Shown here: positions 46,890 to 58,894 of the stretch, in pieces
How the letters are laid out: each line of letters begins with the position of its first letter
How positions within the stretch are numbered: position 1 is the first letter of the stretch
Origin: Heterobilharzia americana
Lineage: Eukaryota > Platyhelminthes > Trematoda > Strigeidida > Schistosomatidae
Length of the DNA stretch: 64,000 bases
NCBI GenBank assembly: GCA_944470555.2
Contig: OX104127.1
Coordinates: 137,844,786 to 137,908,785 of the forward strand
Direction of reading: 5' to 3'
Made by a program: the position numbers and the translations under genes
The notes under the pieces: model-generated
The model's database searches: none
Seen by the model: the letters and a program-made list of their open reading frames with translations, nothing else
Told to the model about the DNA's origin: nothing

Positions 46890-47145
46890 TATTAATGCTA
46901 CTTCTTAACATTTTTACAACCGAAATTTTCCACCATAAAGCTTTCAGTGTCCGATTGATGAAGCTGGAGGATATAAGGCATGTTTTCTAACATGAAACTT
47001 TCTCTACTATAACAGTTAAACTTGGGCACTTTGGTAGGACGTAGCTCCATTTTAATTAATTTATTAGATGTATCACACAGTGAAACAGTATTATCACGTT
47101 TCGGACACAATTTATTATTCGTGTTCATATCAGGTCAATAAATTG
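46890..47145 (-). repeat. 3' part of lineage-E PLE repeat
   Basis: On the minus strand it starts TGAACACGAATAATAAATTG, then TGTCCGAAACG and TACTGTTTCACTGTG, the shared tail. A 76-codon frame across it is probably incidental. It lies tail-side next to the + strand copy at 47200-47690. Confidence 0.5.
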
Positions 47146-47199
47146 TCCGAAACGTTATCCAGAAAAGAATACTTTTTTTATTTTGTGACAGTTCAAATC

Positions 47200-47690
47200 A
47201 ACAGATTAAAAAAGAATGGGTCAAAGTATTCGACTAGGGCCAATTAAGCAGTCTGAGCATAAAAACCCAGCTGGCCACAAAGTAGTAGATCCTAGTTAGA
47301 TAAGGAAATCTAGAGAAAATCTCGACGTTAGCTGTGCATGAAATTACATGAAACCAAACCATAGGATGGAACAGATTGAAAAATCTTCAAAGCTGACTTA
47401 GTGAGGTATAGGGAGAGAGACTGATAGCCGAATCTTTGTTTACCGATGCAGAATATCTAATACACACAAGAATGGATTAGCACCCGTTTCGGATGTATGG
47501 AAACCCGTATTTGTGTCACAAAGGAGACGATAGAGTTAGAACCATACAAACTAAATCTCAAAGTTGTAGAGCTACCTTCATGTAGTAACTAAGAACAATA
47601 GATTGTGTCCAAAACGTTATCCAGTAAGTAATACCGTTCCAGTGTATGGTACATCTACTAAATCAACTGAAGCGAATTTAATATAATCTA
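47200..47690 (+). pseudogene. Decayed lineage-E PLE repeat
   Basis: Contains the CCCAGCTGGCCACA start, AATCTAGAGAAAATCTCGA, a peptide fragment HKNGLAPVSDVWKP-like near 47470 (W-K after a P-V-S-D run), and the shared tail GTGTCCAAAACGTTATCCAG at 47606. Many stops. Confidence 0.5.
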
Positions 47691-48161
47691 CTGTGGCAAG
47701 ATAGCAAAGCGGTAATGTCATTGAGCAAGTTTTGATGCCTGATCAAAAAGTATGGTTTTACAAGACACTGGAATTTGGTTAATGATATTAAGTGGTACTA
47801 CTCACTTAACATTAAGAAGAGAACACTTTAAACATTCTGCTTACAACAGAAGTAGTAGACAGCGTAACTAACTGTTTTTTTCTTTACTCTGAAGCGATCA
47901 CCAGAGCCTGCACATTAACGTGACTGATTTCCGAAGTCTTACACTGTTCCGTAGTCACCTTTTCATTCTCAGGGTTTCTATTTAGTAGACTAAGAATACT
48001 GATATACTAATCGTGACATTAAGCGAGAAAGTACTTCACAATATGCGTAGATAGTGTGGTTTAATAACACGAATATTTAAACTCATTATACAGTAATGAG
48101 GTGAAAGCGCTTGAGTAGATTTTTTTTTGTATATGCGGTACTACTTCACCTCTGGAACAGC

Positions 48162-48168
48162 TGACGAG

Positions 48169-48174
<6 letters not shown>
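48162..48174. repeat. Target-site duplication, left copy (RTE insertion)
   Basis: TGACGAGTTCATA, identical to 49261-49273, abuts the TA-rich 3' tail of the minus-strand RTE insertion. Confidence 0.85.

Positions 48175-48213
<39 letters not shown>
48172..48213. repeat. (TA)n microsatellite at an RTE 3' tail
   Basis: About 42 bases of TA, continuous with the 3' tail of the RTE insertion and overlapping its target duplication (TTCATA). Confidence 0.95.
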
Positions 48214-48219
<6 letters not shown>

Positions 48220-49260
48220 TATTAGTCCCTTGGGTTCCTAATGGAACATAGGGCTTCACTAGCACGTCTCCATTCCACTCTCTTCTCTGAAATCTTTTCA
48301 ACCTGGTTCCACGACAGCACACAACCTCTCATTTCCTCCTCGCACGATCTCCTCCATATCACCTTCACCTCGGACACCCAACTCGTCGCTTCCCATCTGG
48401 GTCCCACTCGACTGCCTGGTCTGACGCGTGATGTCCCCAGTTGGCCTTCTCAGTGTATGCCCAATCCATCTCCACTTCCTTCCAGTGCATATTTGTTGGG
48501 CGATAGGCTCTTGGTTGGTTCGTTCTCAGAGTGAGTTCCTTGTTGCTTATTCTCGTTGTTCTGGCCATCTGATCTTGAGTAACGAGCCAGCGTAGGCAGT
48601 TGTTGATGAATGTCTGTGGTTTATTGAAAATCTCTTTCATAACGCGCCAAGTCTCTCAACCATACAGAAGCACTGACTTGACGTTGGTGTTGAAAATCCG
48701 GATGTTGTTCCACACGCTGAGTGCAGATCTCCACACTGGTTTCAGGTTAATGAACACCTGTCTTGCTTTTCCGATTCTGGCTGACTTCGACATATTCGTC
48801 TGTGCTGCCGCTGTAGTTGAAACAGTGCTGCCTAGATAGGTGAAGGAGGTTACTTCCTTTAAGTTTCTCCCGTTGATGGTGATTGGAGATTGTCGTTGTT
48901 GTTGGAGTTGTTGGTGCGATATCTTCATCAACATCTCGTTTGCAATCTGGGCTGCCTTGCTGGGTTCAAACATCGTACGGACATTCCATGTCCCCACGTT
49001 TACTCTCGCTTTCATCGACAGAAGACACAACAGCCAATTGGCTTCCCGAAGGCTTTCACCAACTGGCGTCATTTCGCCTCCCCGATTCCCGTGAGGAATA
49101 ATTTTGTTATTATTTTTGATATTTCGTTTAGGCTTTGAAGTTTCTTTAGCGGTTGGATTTATTTTACAGGGTAGGGTTGCTAGCCCTATGCCCAAGCTTC
49201 CTTGTATACCCGAGCTTAGGACCGGCTAGTAACTAGTGAACTAGTTAACCAGGCGAGGTT
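48175..49260 (-). mobile_element. Internally deleted RTE (SR2-like) non-LTR retrotransposon with both ends and TSD
   Basis: On the minus strand the insert starts at 49260 (CCTCGCCTGG...) and ends near 48214 with a TAATAATTATAATA tail running into a (TA)n tract. TGACGAGTTCATA occurs on both sides (48162-48174 and 49261-49273), a perfect 13-bp target-site duplication. The 5' part contains the start of an apurinic-type endonuclease domain (VNVGTWNVRTMFEP). The 3' part contains the end of an RTE reverse-transcriptase ORF (EVTSFTYLGS, IFNTNVKSVLLYG, FINNCLRWL). The middle of the element, including the catalytic endonuclease and the RT core, is missing. RTE elements (SR2, SjR2) are established in schistosomes. 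This copy cannot move by itself. Confidence 0.88.
48656..49195 (-). pseudogene. Fused endonuclease-start / RT-end ORF of the deleted RTE
   Basis: A 179-codon frame in which the first part of the endonuclease domain (GTWNVRTMFEPSKAAQIANEM) runs in frame into the RT C-terminal part (NGRNLKEVTSFTYLGS, then KARQVFINLKPVW and NVKSVLLYG). The deletion joint lies around residues 90-95 of this frame. A frameshift or stop separates it from the continuing C-terminal part at 48365-48640 (INNCLRWL, WKEVEMDW, GKRRVGCPR). The in-frame joint may be chance or may mark a founder non-autonomous form. No RT or nuclease active site remains. Confidence 0.75.
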
Positions 49261-49273
49261 TGACGAGTTCATA
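49261..49273. repeat. Target-site duplication, right copy (RTE insertion)
   Basis: TGACGAGTTCATA directly follows the 5' end of the RTE insertion and is identical to 48162-48174. Confidence 0.85.
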
Positions 49274-49824
49274 ATCGAGTAAAATGTGCAGGATGAAAAA
49301 AACACTTCAAAATGTATGTAAAAGATGTAAAATTAAAAAGGTTATAGTAATGTAGTCAACTGAGAGGTAAAAGAGAATGAAAGGAATGATTCAATTGAGA
49401 AAAAAAAACCAGTTTAGAAACAAACAAGCAAGTGCTGAAGATTTTCGGGCTTTTATATATGTGACACTTGAGAAGATATAAAAATATTTTCTGATAAACT
49501 AAATTAATTAGAATGCTGAATCTGGTTTTTTGAAGCAGTGCCTTACTGGTTTTAAAGAAACAACTAAGGAGGCTACATTACAAAAATGTGTAAAAATAAC
49601 ATTAACTCTGTTGATTAGCCTTACTGTTTACGGAAGACAACCACCTATGCTTCCGATATTCCTAGTTGCGCAAAACAAACACTACTGACTAAACAAATAT
49701 AGATTTCATGTTATTCCTTGTTGTTTATTGAACCGGACTGATCAATCTTTATTGGTATCTGAGTTCTTGCGCTGATGCTGCGATATCGTGTATAGTTTCC
49801 CTTTGGTAGTAATGATCGACAGTG

Positions 49825-49925
49825 ACTAGCAGTGAAATCCAGAACATGTAACTTCGAGGCATCCGTGAAGGAGCCTATATGACATAAGAGACTGGTCAAC
49901 TCGGCACAGTCAACGACGGGAAATT
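49825..49925 (+). mobile_element. SINE A 3' extension fragment
   Basis: GAGGCATCCGTGAAGGAGCC and GACATAAGAGACTGGTCAAC match the 3' extension of copies at 5950 and 18250. A short inverted 3' end (CAGTGAAATCCAGAAC) precedes it. Confidence 0.55.
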
Positions 49926-49974
49926 AAAAGCAACAACATAAAGACTATACTTGTCACAGAAGAGCTGGCTGCGT

Positions 49975-50150
49975 TATTCAGTAGCCTAGTGAATAGCGCT
50001 CCACCATTTGAAGCGATTGATCTTGGGCTAGAGATTTTTTGGAACAGTATCCCTCACCGCGGCACATGTTCATTCAGCTGACGAGTCCCAAGCAGCAAGA
50101 AACGCGTGTCGTTGATTCCACTGCTAGTCCCTATCCACCATTAGTACCAA
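49975..50150 (+). mobile_element. SINE A copy with hammerhead core
   Basis: CTAGTGAATAGCGCTCCACC head, then CTGACGA at 50078-50084, GAAA at 50099-50102, and GTC ending at 50110, followed by GTTGATTCCACTGC. Core bases are intact, but stem II (GTCC against GCAA) is broken. The B box is degraded. Confidence 0.75.
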
Positions 50151-50154
50151 ATGT

Positions 50155-51940
50155 AGGTTTAAGCCTTAGGAAAAGTTGATTGCATCTTCCCAAATAATAA
50201 ACTGGTAAAATATGATCTAGCTGCGTGGTAAAAAATTATTTCTTGACTAGAGATTCTGTACACTGTAGATATTTCCCATAAAATGTGAATCACTAACACA
50301 ATAACACCATGAGTCGGCGAACTGAATACAAAAAGAGAAACAAGGAAGTCATTTAAGTAGTATTTGTTCAACCTAGAATAACTAAGGCTTCATTGATACA
50401 GAAATCTCAGTTATTATAGGTACCTGAGTGTAATAATTTGTCGCATACTTCGTCCCACTTAATAAACACACTTTACCTACAAAATAAGGCTTGAGAAACC
50501 AGTGGAAAAGTAAGCCAGATATTCATAATATGATATTTGCATTACGCTACAAAATACATTGTCTAATTAATGATCTGTCCCACTAGTAACTAGTGAATAC
50601 CTAAAACTGATGGTACGAAGAGACTACAGAAATTGAAGTAATAAGCAGTGAAAGTGAGGTTTCAAATTGTTCAGTCAACCCACTTTCAGCCAGTAAGAAA
50701 AAAGATGTTTCATGATTTTAGAGGTCTGAAAGTGAAAAATAGCATTGAGGGTTTATTTCACAGTTATCAATCTAGATTCACTATTACATACTTGCTAAAC
50801 ATCAGCATCTCAAAGAAGCCCAGTAACAGTTTCACTGTTGAATTTATTAACTGCTGAGTAATAATAGTAATGGATTGGTTGAAAAACGACCCCTTTACTG
50901 CATCATTCTTCTGAGTTTCACCTTCAGTACCTGCCGCATATATTGCTATTTAAGAATTTTTAACCACCATAGAGCATGGTCATTAGAGCAACGACCTCTT
51001 CTACTTGTGAACAATGCTTTTACAATTGCTATCAGATCATTCTAATAACCGGTTTAATCGAAGAAATTGGGAAATAGATAAAACTGTTTTCCCCTAGATC
51101 AAAAATATAACTGAGCGAAAATAAAAATGTATATGTGTATCAGTTAAAAAATAGATATGTGATTAAGTTGTGGATGTTTTTCTTCTGTGTTTTCGTTTCG
51201 TCTAAAGTTAACCTCATGAACAACCCACAGTTTTCCTTCTCACTTATTCCGAGGAGAGAATCGACTGAATCAAGATTTAATTTATCAGGTTAATGTTGGT
51301 GAATCCAAATGTTGTCGGAATGTAGCCAATTAATGTTCACTCTGTATATATTATAGTAGGATTTGACAAGCAAAAATTCTTATTGCTTAACTTTGATCAG
51401 GTTCATTTAACAACATATTGGTCGAACAAATCTCACAATCAAAATTTACTTTAGATTCAACCAGTGGTATGCATTTCAATTTCGAATATGTTTCGACTAA
51501 CGATATAGCAGATATAAGCATTTACATAGTTTCATAGACTTGAAAGTGAAACATTCATGTATGCATTGAACAGACATGATTTATTTACTATCAGACCTGT
51601 TCCCTTTGAAAAACTTGAACAAACCAAGCGTAACTGTTCAATACACATGAAACGGAGGTTTTGATGTCCGAACAAATATGAACAGTAGACAAATTTATCA
51701 ACAACAGTTACGAAACAAACTTAACATGAATAAACAATGATTAAGGTCACAAATAAAGGCATGGTGGGGCTTTACAAGAAAAAAAGTAAAATCACATTGC
51801 TTAAGTAATTCTAGATTGTTTTTTATCATTCTGAATTGATGGAAAGCTTAGGATGAGTTCACTTTTTACAGAATTTAGAAGTTATACAAAAATCTAAGTA
51901 ATCACTCTTGTAAACATTTGGTGATTGAAGTGAAACAAAA
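50155..51940. other. No feature seen
   Basis: AT-rich, with no tRNA-like boxes, no ribozyme cores and only short frames. Confidence 0.5.
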
Positions 51941-51944
51941 GTCT

Positions 51945-52105
51945 GGTCGGTAGCTTTGTCTCGTATCTCAGTTATTAGGAAACAGGGTCAGAAACCTGGG
52001 AGTCACTGGTTCAAATCCTGCTACGGAGTAGATCTTCACCTCACCTTCAACCATTACACAGCATAAAAGTAAGAATAACACCTCACATGCCACAGTTATA
52101 CCAGA
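51945..52105 (+). mobile_element. SINE C copy
   Basis: GTCTCGTATCTCAGTTATTA head, CACTGGTTCAAATCCTGC B box, then ATCTTCACCTCACCTTCAAC. Confidence 0.65.
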
Positions 52106-53519
52106 TAAGATTGTTTTCTGAATAAGTGTGTTTCGATGCCTTGTTCTTCGTGACAAAAACTGTTGAAATGCTGACTAGGTTAAGCAATAATGAAAATGCA
52201 TAAGCCAGATAATAGGGTCACAGTATTTATTCGTTTGCCGCATAAATTTCTACTGTTCCTATTACTGCCAGTATGCTTTCTAAATATGAGTGATTAAATG
52301 CTCCAGTGAGAAGTTATAGACTTTCCGTTAACTTTGATCTACCAAATGGTATCAAAATAAATTCATACGAAAATTTTTTTCCCCTCAAGTCAGTCAATCA
52401 CTCATTCGGTCATATTCAGTTGTTCTCAATAAGTTTGACTGCTCTGTGAATTAAATTGGTCTGAAAAATCTGGTTGATGAGATTATCTCAAACAAGCGAA
52501 ACAGTCATCTGATTTTTACAACACATTGAAAGGATTATTGAAATCTGAAAGTCAGCATGAGCGGTGTATACAGTTGATCTCGCCTAATTAGCATGGCTAC
52601 CTATATACGTTAGAAACATATCCGTGCGTGGACACCTTAACATCAAACTTCGAATTCTACCCCTAATAGTCACTCAGTTCCTCGGAAAATAGAATAGGCG
52701 ATAAAAAGACTGACGGTATATCGCAACGTTAAACCATTTGCAAAATGTCACGATTTATATGTCTACAACTATACATTCCCGATTGATTTTGCTTCGTCAA
52801 CCAATTTGACATTTATACGTACTGTCATATGCATTTTCTGGAGACTTTTATGTTAAATGATTGATTGTGAAAGGCTTCAGGAATTTAGGGTTATCTTGTT
52901 GTACACTATAAAGAATAACAACAGCATAATTTAATTCATCCTGTACAAAAATAATCTAAAGAGATGTAAGTTAATTACAGAATTCATGTTCAAGTTGACT
53001 AGTCATCGACAAGTAAAAGAATACATATTTTTTAATAACAATTGGAATAACACTCGTTTAATCTCACAATTCAACATTACTAACTCATCTTCATCACTTT
53101 ATAAGTTAAAGCACGATGAAAGTTTTCAGACTAGTGTCTACTATACTTAGAATTAGACTTCAAATCATCTCACCCTATCTCACTTAAACTAGGCTTAGCT
53201 AAATGTCTAAGTAACGGAACAGAAAAGCTTACCAATAAGCCAGAAAATCTAAGACAAGAAATTAGACATTTTAAGAATACCTTACGTCTCAATAATTAAC
53301 CAACTTAATTTATCAATAAATTCATAGGAAAGTGAAAGAAAAATATTAGAAGTAATAGTAACTCAGGTATTATGAATAGTTCTACTTCTAATAATGATAT
53401 TTGTCGTAGTAATGATAAGGAAATGATGATATCTCAGAAGCATCACGAAGAATTCTGAATAAGGATGGGATTAGAGTAACATTTTGGTCGACAAACTCGC
53501 CTAGAAATAAGCTTCACGC

Positions 53520-54060
53520 TAAAAAAAACCCTACTGATACAATTTAGTTTACCAAATTTCTGCAATTTACTTGAGGCTAAATACACGGGTCAAAGTAGGT
53601 GACTGGAGTCAAATCGAATAACAGAACATAGAGAAAGTTAGCTAAGTCCAGATAGTTAATTTACACGAAAGCTGTGCTATAGCTGTACATGTGATTGCAC
53701 AAAACAGTGCAACAGTATTAAAAACTTACTTGACTAAACAGAAGGAGAGATTGATAGGTAAAAACATGTAATAGGAATGGTTTTACACCTGTTCCAGATA
53801 TGTGAAAAATCTTTGTATCTATATCACTAAAGGAGTGAGAGAATTAGAAGTAAATGTGCTATGTCTCAAAGTAGCTGATTTATCTGATGTGAATATTGAC
53901 AATAAATTATGTACGAAAAGTTATTCAGTAAATAATATTGTTCCACTATGTGACATTTCCAATAAACAGACTAACATAGAATTAAAATATATTACAATGC
54001 TCAAGTTCTCCTCATATATTTGTCACATCCACATTTTCTCCTAGATTATTTTATTTTCAC
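53520..54060 (+). pseudogene. Decayed lineage-E PLE repeat with 3' tail
   Basis: LEAKYTGQS-like and ITEHRES-like fragments (53570-53640) are followed by NRNGFTPVPDMWKNL at 53775-53820. The tail AATTATGTACGAAAAGTTAT, then ATTGTTCCACTATGTGACAT, lies at 53900-53960. The 80-codon frame at 53802-54044 overlaps this tail and is not a separate gene. Confidence 0.55.
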
Positions 54061-55071
54061 AATTACTAAACGGTTTTGTTTCTTTTTCCATTGATTTCTA
54101 TTCTTTCAACAAATCGTGAATATAGTTGTCAAGTTTATTATAATTATTGCTAATTTTATTTTTGTAACCACAACAAGTCAACATAATTCTCTCTGTTTTA
54201 CTTTCTGATGAAATTTCATTTGGACTTTTTACTGCTTGTCAGTTTCATTTGTAAACAAGTCAGCCAAACTGCTACTATATTTATCTAATTCGGCAATCAC
54301 TTTCGTTACAATCCGATATGTAATAAGCCGGCTTAGATAAACGTTTGGTAGTTGTGAATCTGTGGTAAGGTATGTGCTTTAAATTAACAGTAGTTTAAAT
54401 ACTCATGACACTCCAATATGTTGAAGCTAGAACCGATTAAAGTCAAAATTAAAGCCTTAGTTTTGAAACCAGTAGCCGCCATCTAAAACCTTTTTGACAA
54501 CTTGATGTATACCCTCCTATTCTGTTAAATCTAGACTCATTAAATATGTAATATGAAGGTGAATGGCGTTTTTGTTTTGTATCATCTATTGCGATGTATC
54601 TCTTGTCATTTCATCATGACAGTAAGGTGAGACTCAAGCCAACAAACTCACTTTGATCATTTACCTTACGAAATGCTTTTTTCACCATTTTCTTAATCAT
54701 TTAACCCATATTATCATAGCAGGTTGTTAAAATAACTTTTCGAAAGATCACTTAACTGATGAACAGATAAGTCATCTTATTTCTGGTCTGAATATACGTT
54801 GAGCAATATTAGAGAATTATCGCAACCTCAGCTGCGACTAAAGCATGTACTAGAAAGCAACTGAGTATTTGCTTCCCACATTGATCACTAATAAATTTTT
54901 GCCTCAAGAAGAAAACGTTATACAATAGTCGCATTTTATGAAACTGCATTACACATATGACTGTCAATCAAAAACTGTCGAAGCACATTACCAAAATAAT
55001 CGGTTGAGAATACATTCATAGGCTGAATTTCCTGCAGCTGTCATTTCAAGAATAATTTTAATTGGCTGAAG

Positions 55072-55335
55072 TTGGTATTCATCATGAACTGATATCAGTT
55101 TTGAAATCACTGAAACCTAGCAGCACTAGGCAGCTGTTTCGTCCCGCTATGGGACTCATCAGTGTGCACTAGTGAACCCTACAGGGTTCGAACCCGGGAT
55201 ATGCAAGTTCTTTGACCAGCACGCTGCAACTAAGCCTCTGAATCAGAATCCAGTGGTACACATTTTCTCACATCTGTCAGTGTTTCATGACTATTGACCC
55301 GAAATTAATTAATAAATCTCGCAAACCTCCACATT
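55072..55335 (-). mobile_element. SINE B copy with nearly intact hammerhead
   Basis: Reversed tail GTTGGTATTCATCATGAACT, ribozyme at 55124-55168, then a perfect reversed B box (GGGTTCGAACCCGGG) and the rest of the head to 55255. Confidence 0.8.
55124..55168 (-). ncRNA. Hammerhead ribozyme broken by one base, in SINE B
   Basis: On the minus strand: CTGATGA (complement of 55156-55162), stem II GTCCC-ATAGC-GGGAC with five perfect pairs, GAAA (complement of 55137-55140), ACAGCTG, then GCC in place of GTC. Stem I GTGCACA/TAGTGC pairs with one bulge. The T-to-C change before the cleavage site breaks the NUH rule. Confidence 0.6.
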
Positions 55336-55439
55336 GAATTACAGTCCAACGTTCATTAGTGACATGCTTCGATATGAGATTTCCTCAAGTCTGATAAAGA
55401 TTTGTGACCCATGAGGAAAATCAATTTGAACATGAAGAC

Positions 55440-55650
55440 AGTTGCTCAACGACAGTACCTTGCCGGCCGCCGGACCTCTAGGTTTTGGGTTCGATCGCCG
55501 GCGAGGTTATGGTGGGCACTATTATTGAGAAGTCACATACTCCGACGAACAGCTGTATAGTGCCACCAGATTTCCAGCAGTTCTCCAACGGATGTCTGTC
55601 CATGGTGAATACTAACCTGAAATCAATAAATAAATCTTCATATACCTACA
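55440..55650 (+). mobile_element. SINE B copy
   Basis: GGGTTCGATCGCCGGCG B box, GGGCACTATTATTGAGAAGT, CGACGAACAGCTGTATAGTG. Stem I (GGCACTA/TAGTGCC) is seven perfect pairs, although CTGAGGA and GAAA are mutated. Confidence 0.7.
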
Positions 55651-55654
55651 AAGT

Positions 55655-57690
55655 GAATTTACAATTTTACCTGATGAGATTCTGTTCTGACAAAATGGTC
55701 AGAGTAATACGCCTCTTAACATGTAATCACTTACGATAGATGATAGTGATAATATTTTTAAATATACTTTGAAGGAGTAATATTTCTTCGTATTAAGTCA
55801 TTTTCAACAGTCTGAGTTAAGAAGTTTGTGATAAATTCGATTCATAATATTGTGACCACAGTAATCGAATTTTATGAATTTTGATCAATAAACTGTGCAC
55901 TGGATAAGTCACAGTTTTGTCATTAAATCATACTATCACACCAAACGTCCGATTTGAATGGCAGTTCCCATACATGATTGTATGGGAAGAACTTGTTATC
56001 CAATCACTTGGTTGAATACGATTAGTTCACCCATGTATTCAAAACTTACTCAATCCATGACAAAACACAATTATTATTCAGGATCATGATTAATCAAACT
56101 TTATCTGTTCATAAATAAATGATATCACAGATCTAGCTCTCTTAATAAAATTTTAAAAAGTATCATTTCATAATCAGTTTTGTTTATTATGCACGAAAAA
56201 GATGTTTTAATTAGTGGTTTTTAAAGTTTCAATGGAATAAGATTTTATTTTTGCCATGAATTGACATCGCAGACACGTCGCTTTTAAAAAATCTCCGAGA
56301 TCAAACAGTTATCAAGTGATTACCTGACTAATATCACCTTGCAATTAAACAAAGTAACCAAGAATCTATCAGTTCTTCAAATACTTCTCAGAATTTCCTA
56401 CTTGTTTTTGTACTCAGTCTTCCTTTCATAATTTCCTGTAACTGAGTGAGTTTATATTATGCTTGAGTGAATACCACTAGACTAAATGTGGAGGCGTAAA
56501 AGTAAGAGCTGTGTATATACAACTTAATGATTTATTATGATCCATGTATAATTAATTAATAATGATGAAAAGATTATGGTTACAGTTATTTATAACAATG
56601 AAACAGAGTTTCTGATTTAACTTTGTCTCTATACTTTATCTATTTTAAAACCCGGATTCATAAAGTGACGCTCACTGTTTTAAAGTGAAAGAGTCTAGTC
56701 CACCAGCATATCGCAAACATACTTCTACCACTCACAATATTCATTAGACTAGGCTGACGACCATTAGGACTAAAAATACTGTTGTCCGTAGAGGTGCTTA
56801 TTCATTGAAGCCCACTAACTATTTTTTTTCATCAGATCAGCCAACGTTCGTTGAGAGTCATAGTTTGGTCTCTTAAGCTTTTCGAAAAACTAACTCATGA
56901 TTCAAGTGAGATGTGACGATAACTTAAATATTTTCATCTAAGGCCTCGCTGAAATCGAAGCTGTGCTTTTTAAGCCTACTACTACTTTTAGTGCTCTTTT
57001 ACTACCCATATTTCTCCTTGTCAAAAAATGAAAGAAGGAAAGGACTGAATTGTGTACCGTCTGTGTAAGGTAAAAAGCAGGCGGTTAAATAGCTACAATT
57101 GGATTGAAAAATGTAACAGAGTGCTATGATGCAGAGTTATGAGAACAAACGGAAATACTTAACGATTGATAGTCGAGGGTTGAGAGGATTCAACCCGAGT
57201 GATTCGCAAAGAGAAACCAAAATACTGGAAACGAGATTAGTTTTTAGTATCTCAGTCTGCAAGCTTTTATGAGTGAAAATGGACCCTATTTATAGAGTTT
57301 ACAGTAACCTTGACGGAGAAGGAATAATTAGTATATTTAAAGAGGCAGGAGCCAATCAGAACAATAGCAAGTTATACGAAATATGACCCATGTGCGGGAA
57401 AACACAGCGAATAAACCAGTTCAAATATATACAAACTGTGAGAATGGAATATAAGAGATACAGACATTCTTAACACAGAGTAAATTGAGGTAATTACTGA
57501 CATAGATAATTGGATATTGAAGAGAGTAAATTTTTAGTACTGTGAAACAGTTATATTTAATTCAAAATAATATATAAACTTTGGAGTTGCTCGAAATAAG
57601 GTGTACCAATGAACTCCACATTATCGAAAAGTTATATTTTTGCTTAACGGTGATTTGCAACCTCAGGATCAAATAACACTTTCTGACTTT
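55655..57690. other. No feature seen
   Basis: AT-rich; a slightly different composition near 57000-57430 shows no frame or repeat match that I can name. Confidence 0.45.
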
Positions 57691-57885
57691 TACGGTTAAA
57701 TTTAAAATCTAGAAAGTGAAGACCAGTTTCTGAGTTCAGTTAGTCTGCTACAGTTCAATTCAGAATCCTTAAACACATTCCACTTTTAATCTTTATTTGA
57801 TCTACTAGATGCCTTACACAGCTGAATAGTATTATCATTTACTGGATTAGGTTTTGGACACAATTTATAATCTCTATAGTCGTAT
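57690..57885 (-). repeat. 3' tail of lineage-E PLE repeat
   Basis: On the minus strand ATAAATTGTGTCCAAAACCT is followed by GTAAATGATAATACTATTC and GTGTAAGGCATCTAGTAGAT, the tail shared with 47605 and 53900. Confidence 0.5.
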
Positions 57886-57994
57886 CGAGAGAACTCCACA
57901 ATATAATTCTTTATTTCTAGGTCAATATGGATTTTAATTTTGAGTGTTTATTAGTGACCTGCTTTTAGATGGATGTCTTTAAAACTTAATGAGA

Positions 57995-58305
57995 GGCCGT
58001 ACGTGACCTTTGGGGTCAACTAGTCTTAAATGAAGCGGATTTTAGATGAAGACGCTGGGTAATAGCCACTCTATATTTCAAACTGGCTGAAGTAGGAGAC
58101 TGTAAACCTTTGAACCTGGACCCAGTGGTTGAATATTTAACGCATTCTTCGTGAAACCTGAAGGTCCTACTTTCGATCTCTCGCCGGGTGGTGGGTGCGT
58201 ACCAATAACGAGTCTTATACTAGGACGAAACAGTTGTCCAGTGCTTCCAGGTTCTCAATAGCTCTCCAACTGATATCAGTCCGTAATGAATACTACATGG
58301 AAATT
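57995..58305 (+). mobile_element. SINE B near-full-length copy
   Basis: TTTGGGGTCAACTAGTCTTA start, ACCCAGTGGTTGAATATT head, TTTCGATCTCTCGCC B box, AATAACGAGTCTTATACTAG, GACGAAACAGTTGTCCAGTG, and the tail ATGTGATATCAGTCC-like. The first core strand is mutated. The 3' end is 40 bases from a (TA)n tract. Confidence 0.75.
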
Positions 58306-58342
58306 CTAATTTTCTCGGCTTCTTTTGTGATATAGGTAGCAG

Positions 58343-58344
<2 letters not shown>

Positions 58345-58402
<58 letters not shown>
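58345..58402. repeat. (TA)n microsatellite
   Basis: About 58 bases of TA, 40 bases downstream of a SINE B 3' end. Confidence 0.95.
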
Positions 58403-58404
<2 letters not shown>

Positions 58405-58652
58405 CCGGAATATGTAGAATTACATTCAAGCACAGCGCTCAAGTTTTATTAATCAAGAAAGGCATTTTTGTTTAAACATTTGAGAACCATAATCATTGTG
58501 AAAGATGTGTATTTCTGTTTGCTCCAATTTGGATTTGGTAGTCAAAATTAGGTTCTACTTGTGTTTCACTGAAACCAGGTTGTCTAGTATATCTGTCATT
58601 TCAGTGTATAACAACACCAGAATATTATACAATTCTTTCCTTTCACGATTTT

Positions 58653-58894
58653 GAATCAAGTAAGAAGAACAGTAGTAGTGGTAGTAGAATTAGCAGGCAG
58701 GTATTTTGTGGATTCTTCTCAGCTGCTTTTCAACCTACAGAACATAGCGCTTACTGTGAAAAACATGTTACATATGCTGAACAACACATTATTCGTCCTA
58801 AACATCATATTCTATTCTTTGTAAAGCAGCTGAGAAGAATCGACAAAATACATGGAGACTGTTGCCTACTACTATTGTTCTTCTTGATTTACTC
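58653..58894. mobile_element. Foldback/MITE-like inverted-repeat element
   Basis: The left arm (58653-58730: GAATCAAGTAAGAAGAAC ... GGATTCTTCTCAGCTGCTTT) pairs with the right arm (58822-58894: AAAGCAGCTGAGAAGAATC ... GTTCTTCTTGATTTACTC). The arms are about 75 nt, with a gap of about 90 nt. AACACCAGAAT flanks it at 58613-58623 and 58896-58906, a possible 11-bp target duplication, although 29 bases separate the left repeat from the arm. There is no coding sequence. Confidence 0.6.

Noticed and set aside
48241..49138. Several + strand frames across the RTE insertion
   Set aside because: They are antisense to the RTE coding sequence and have no motif.
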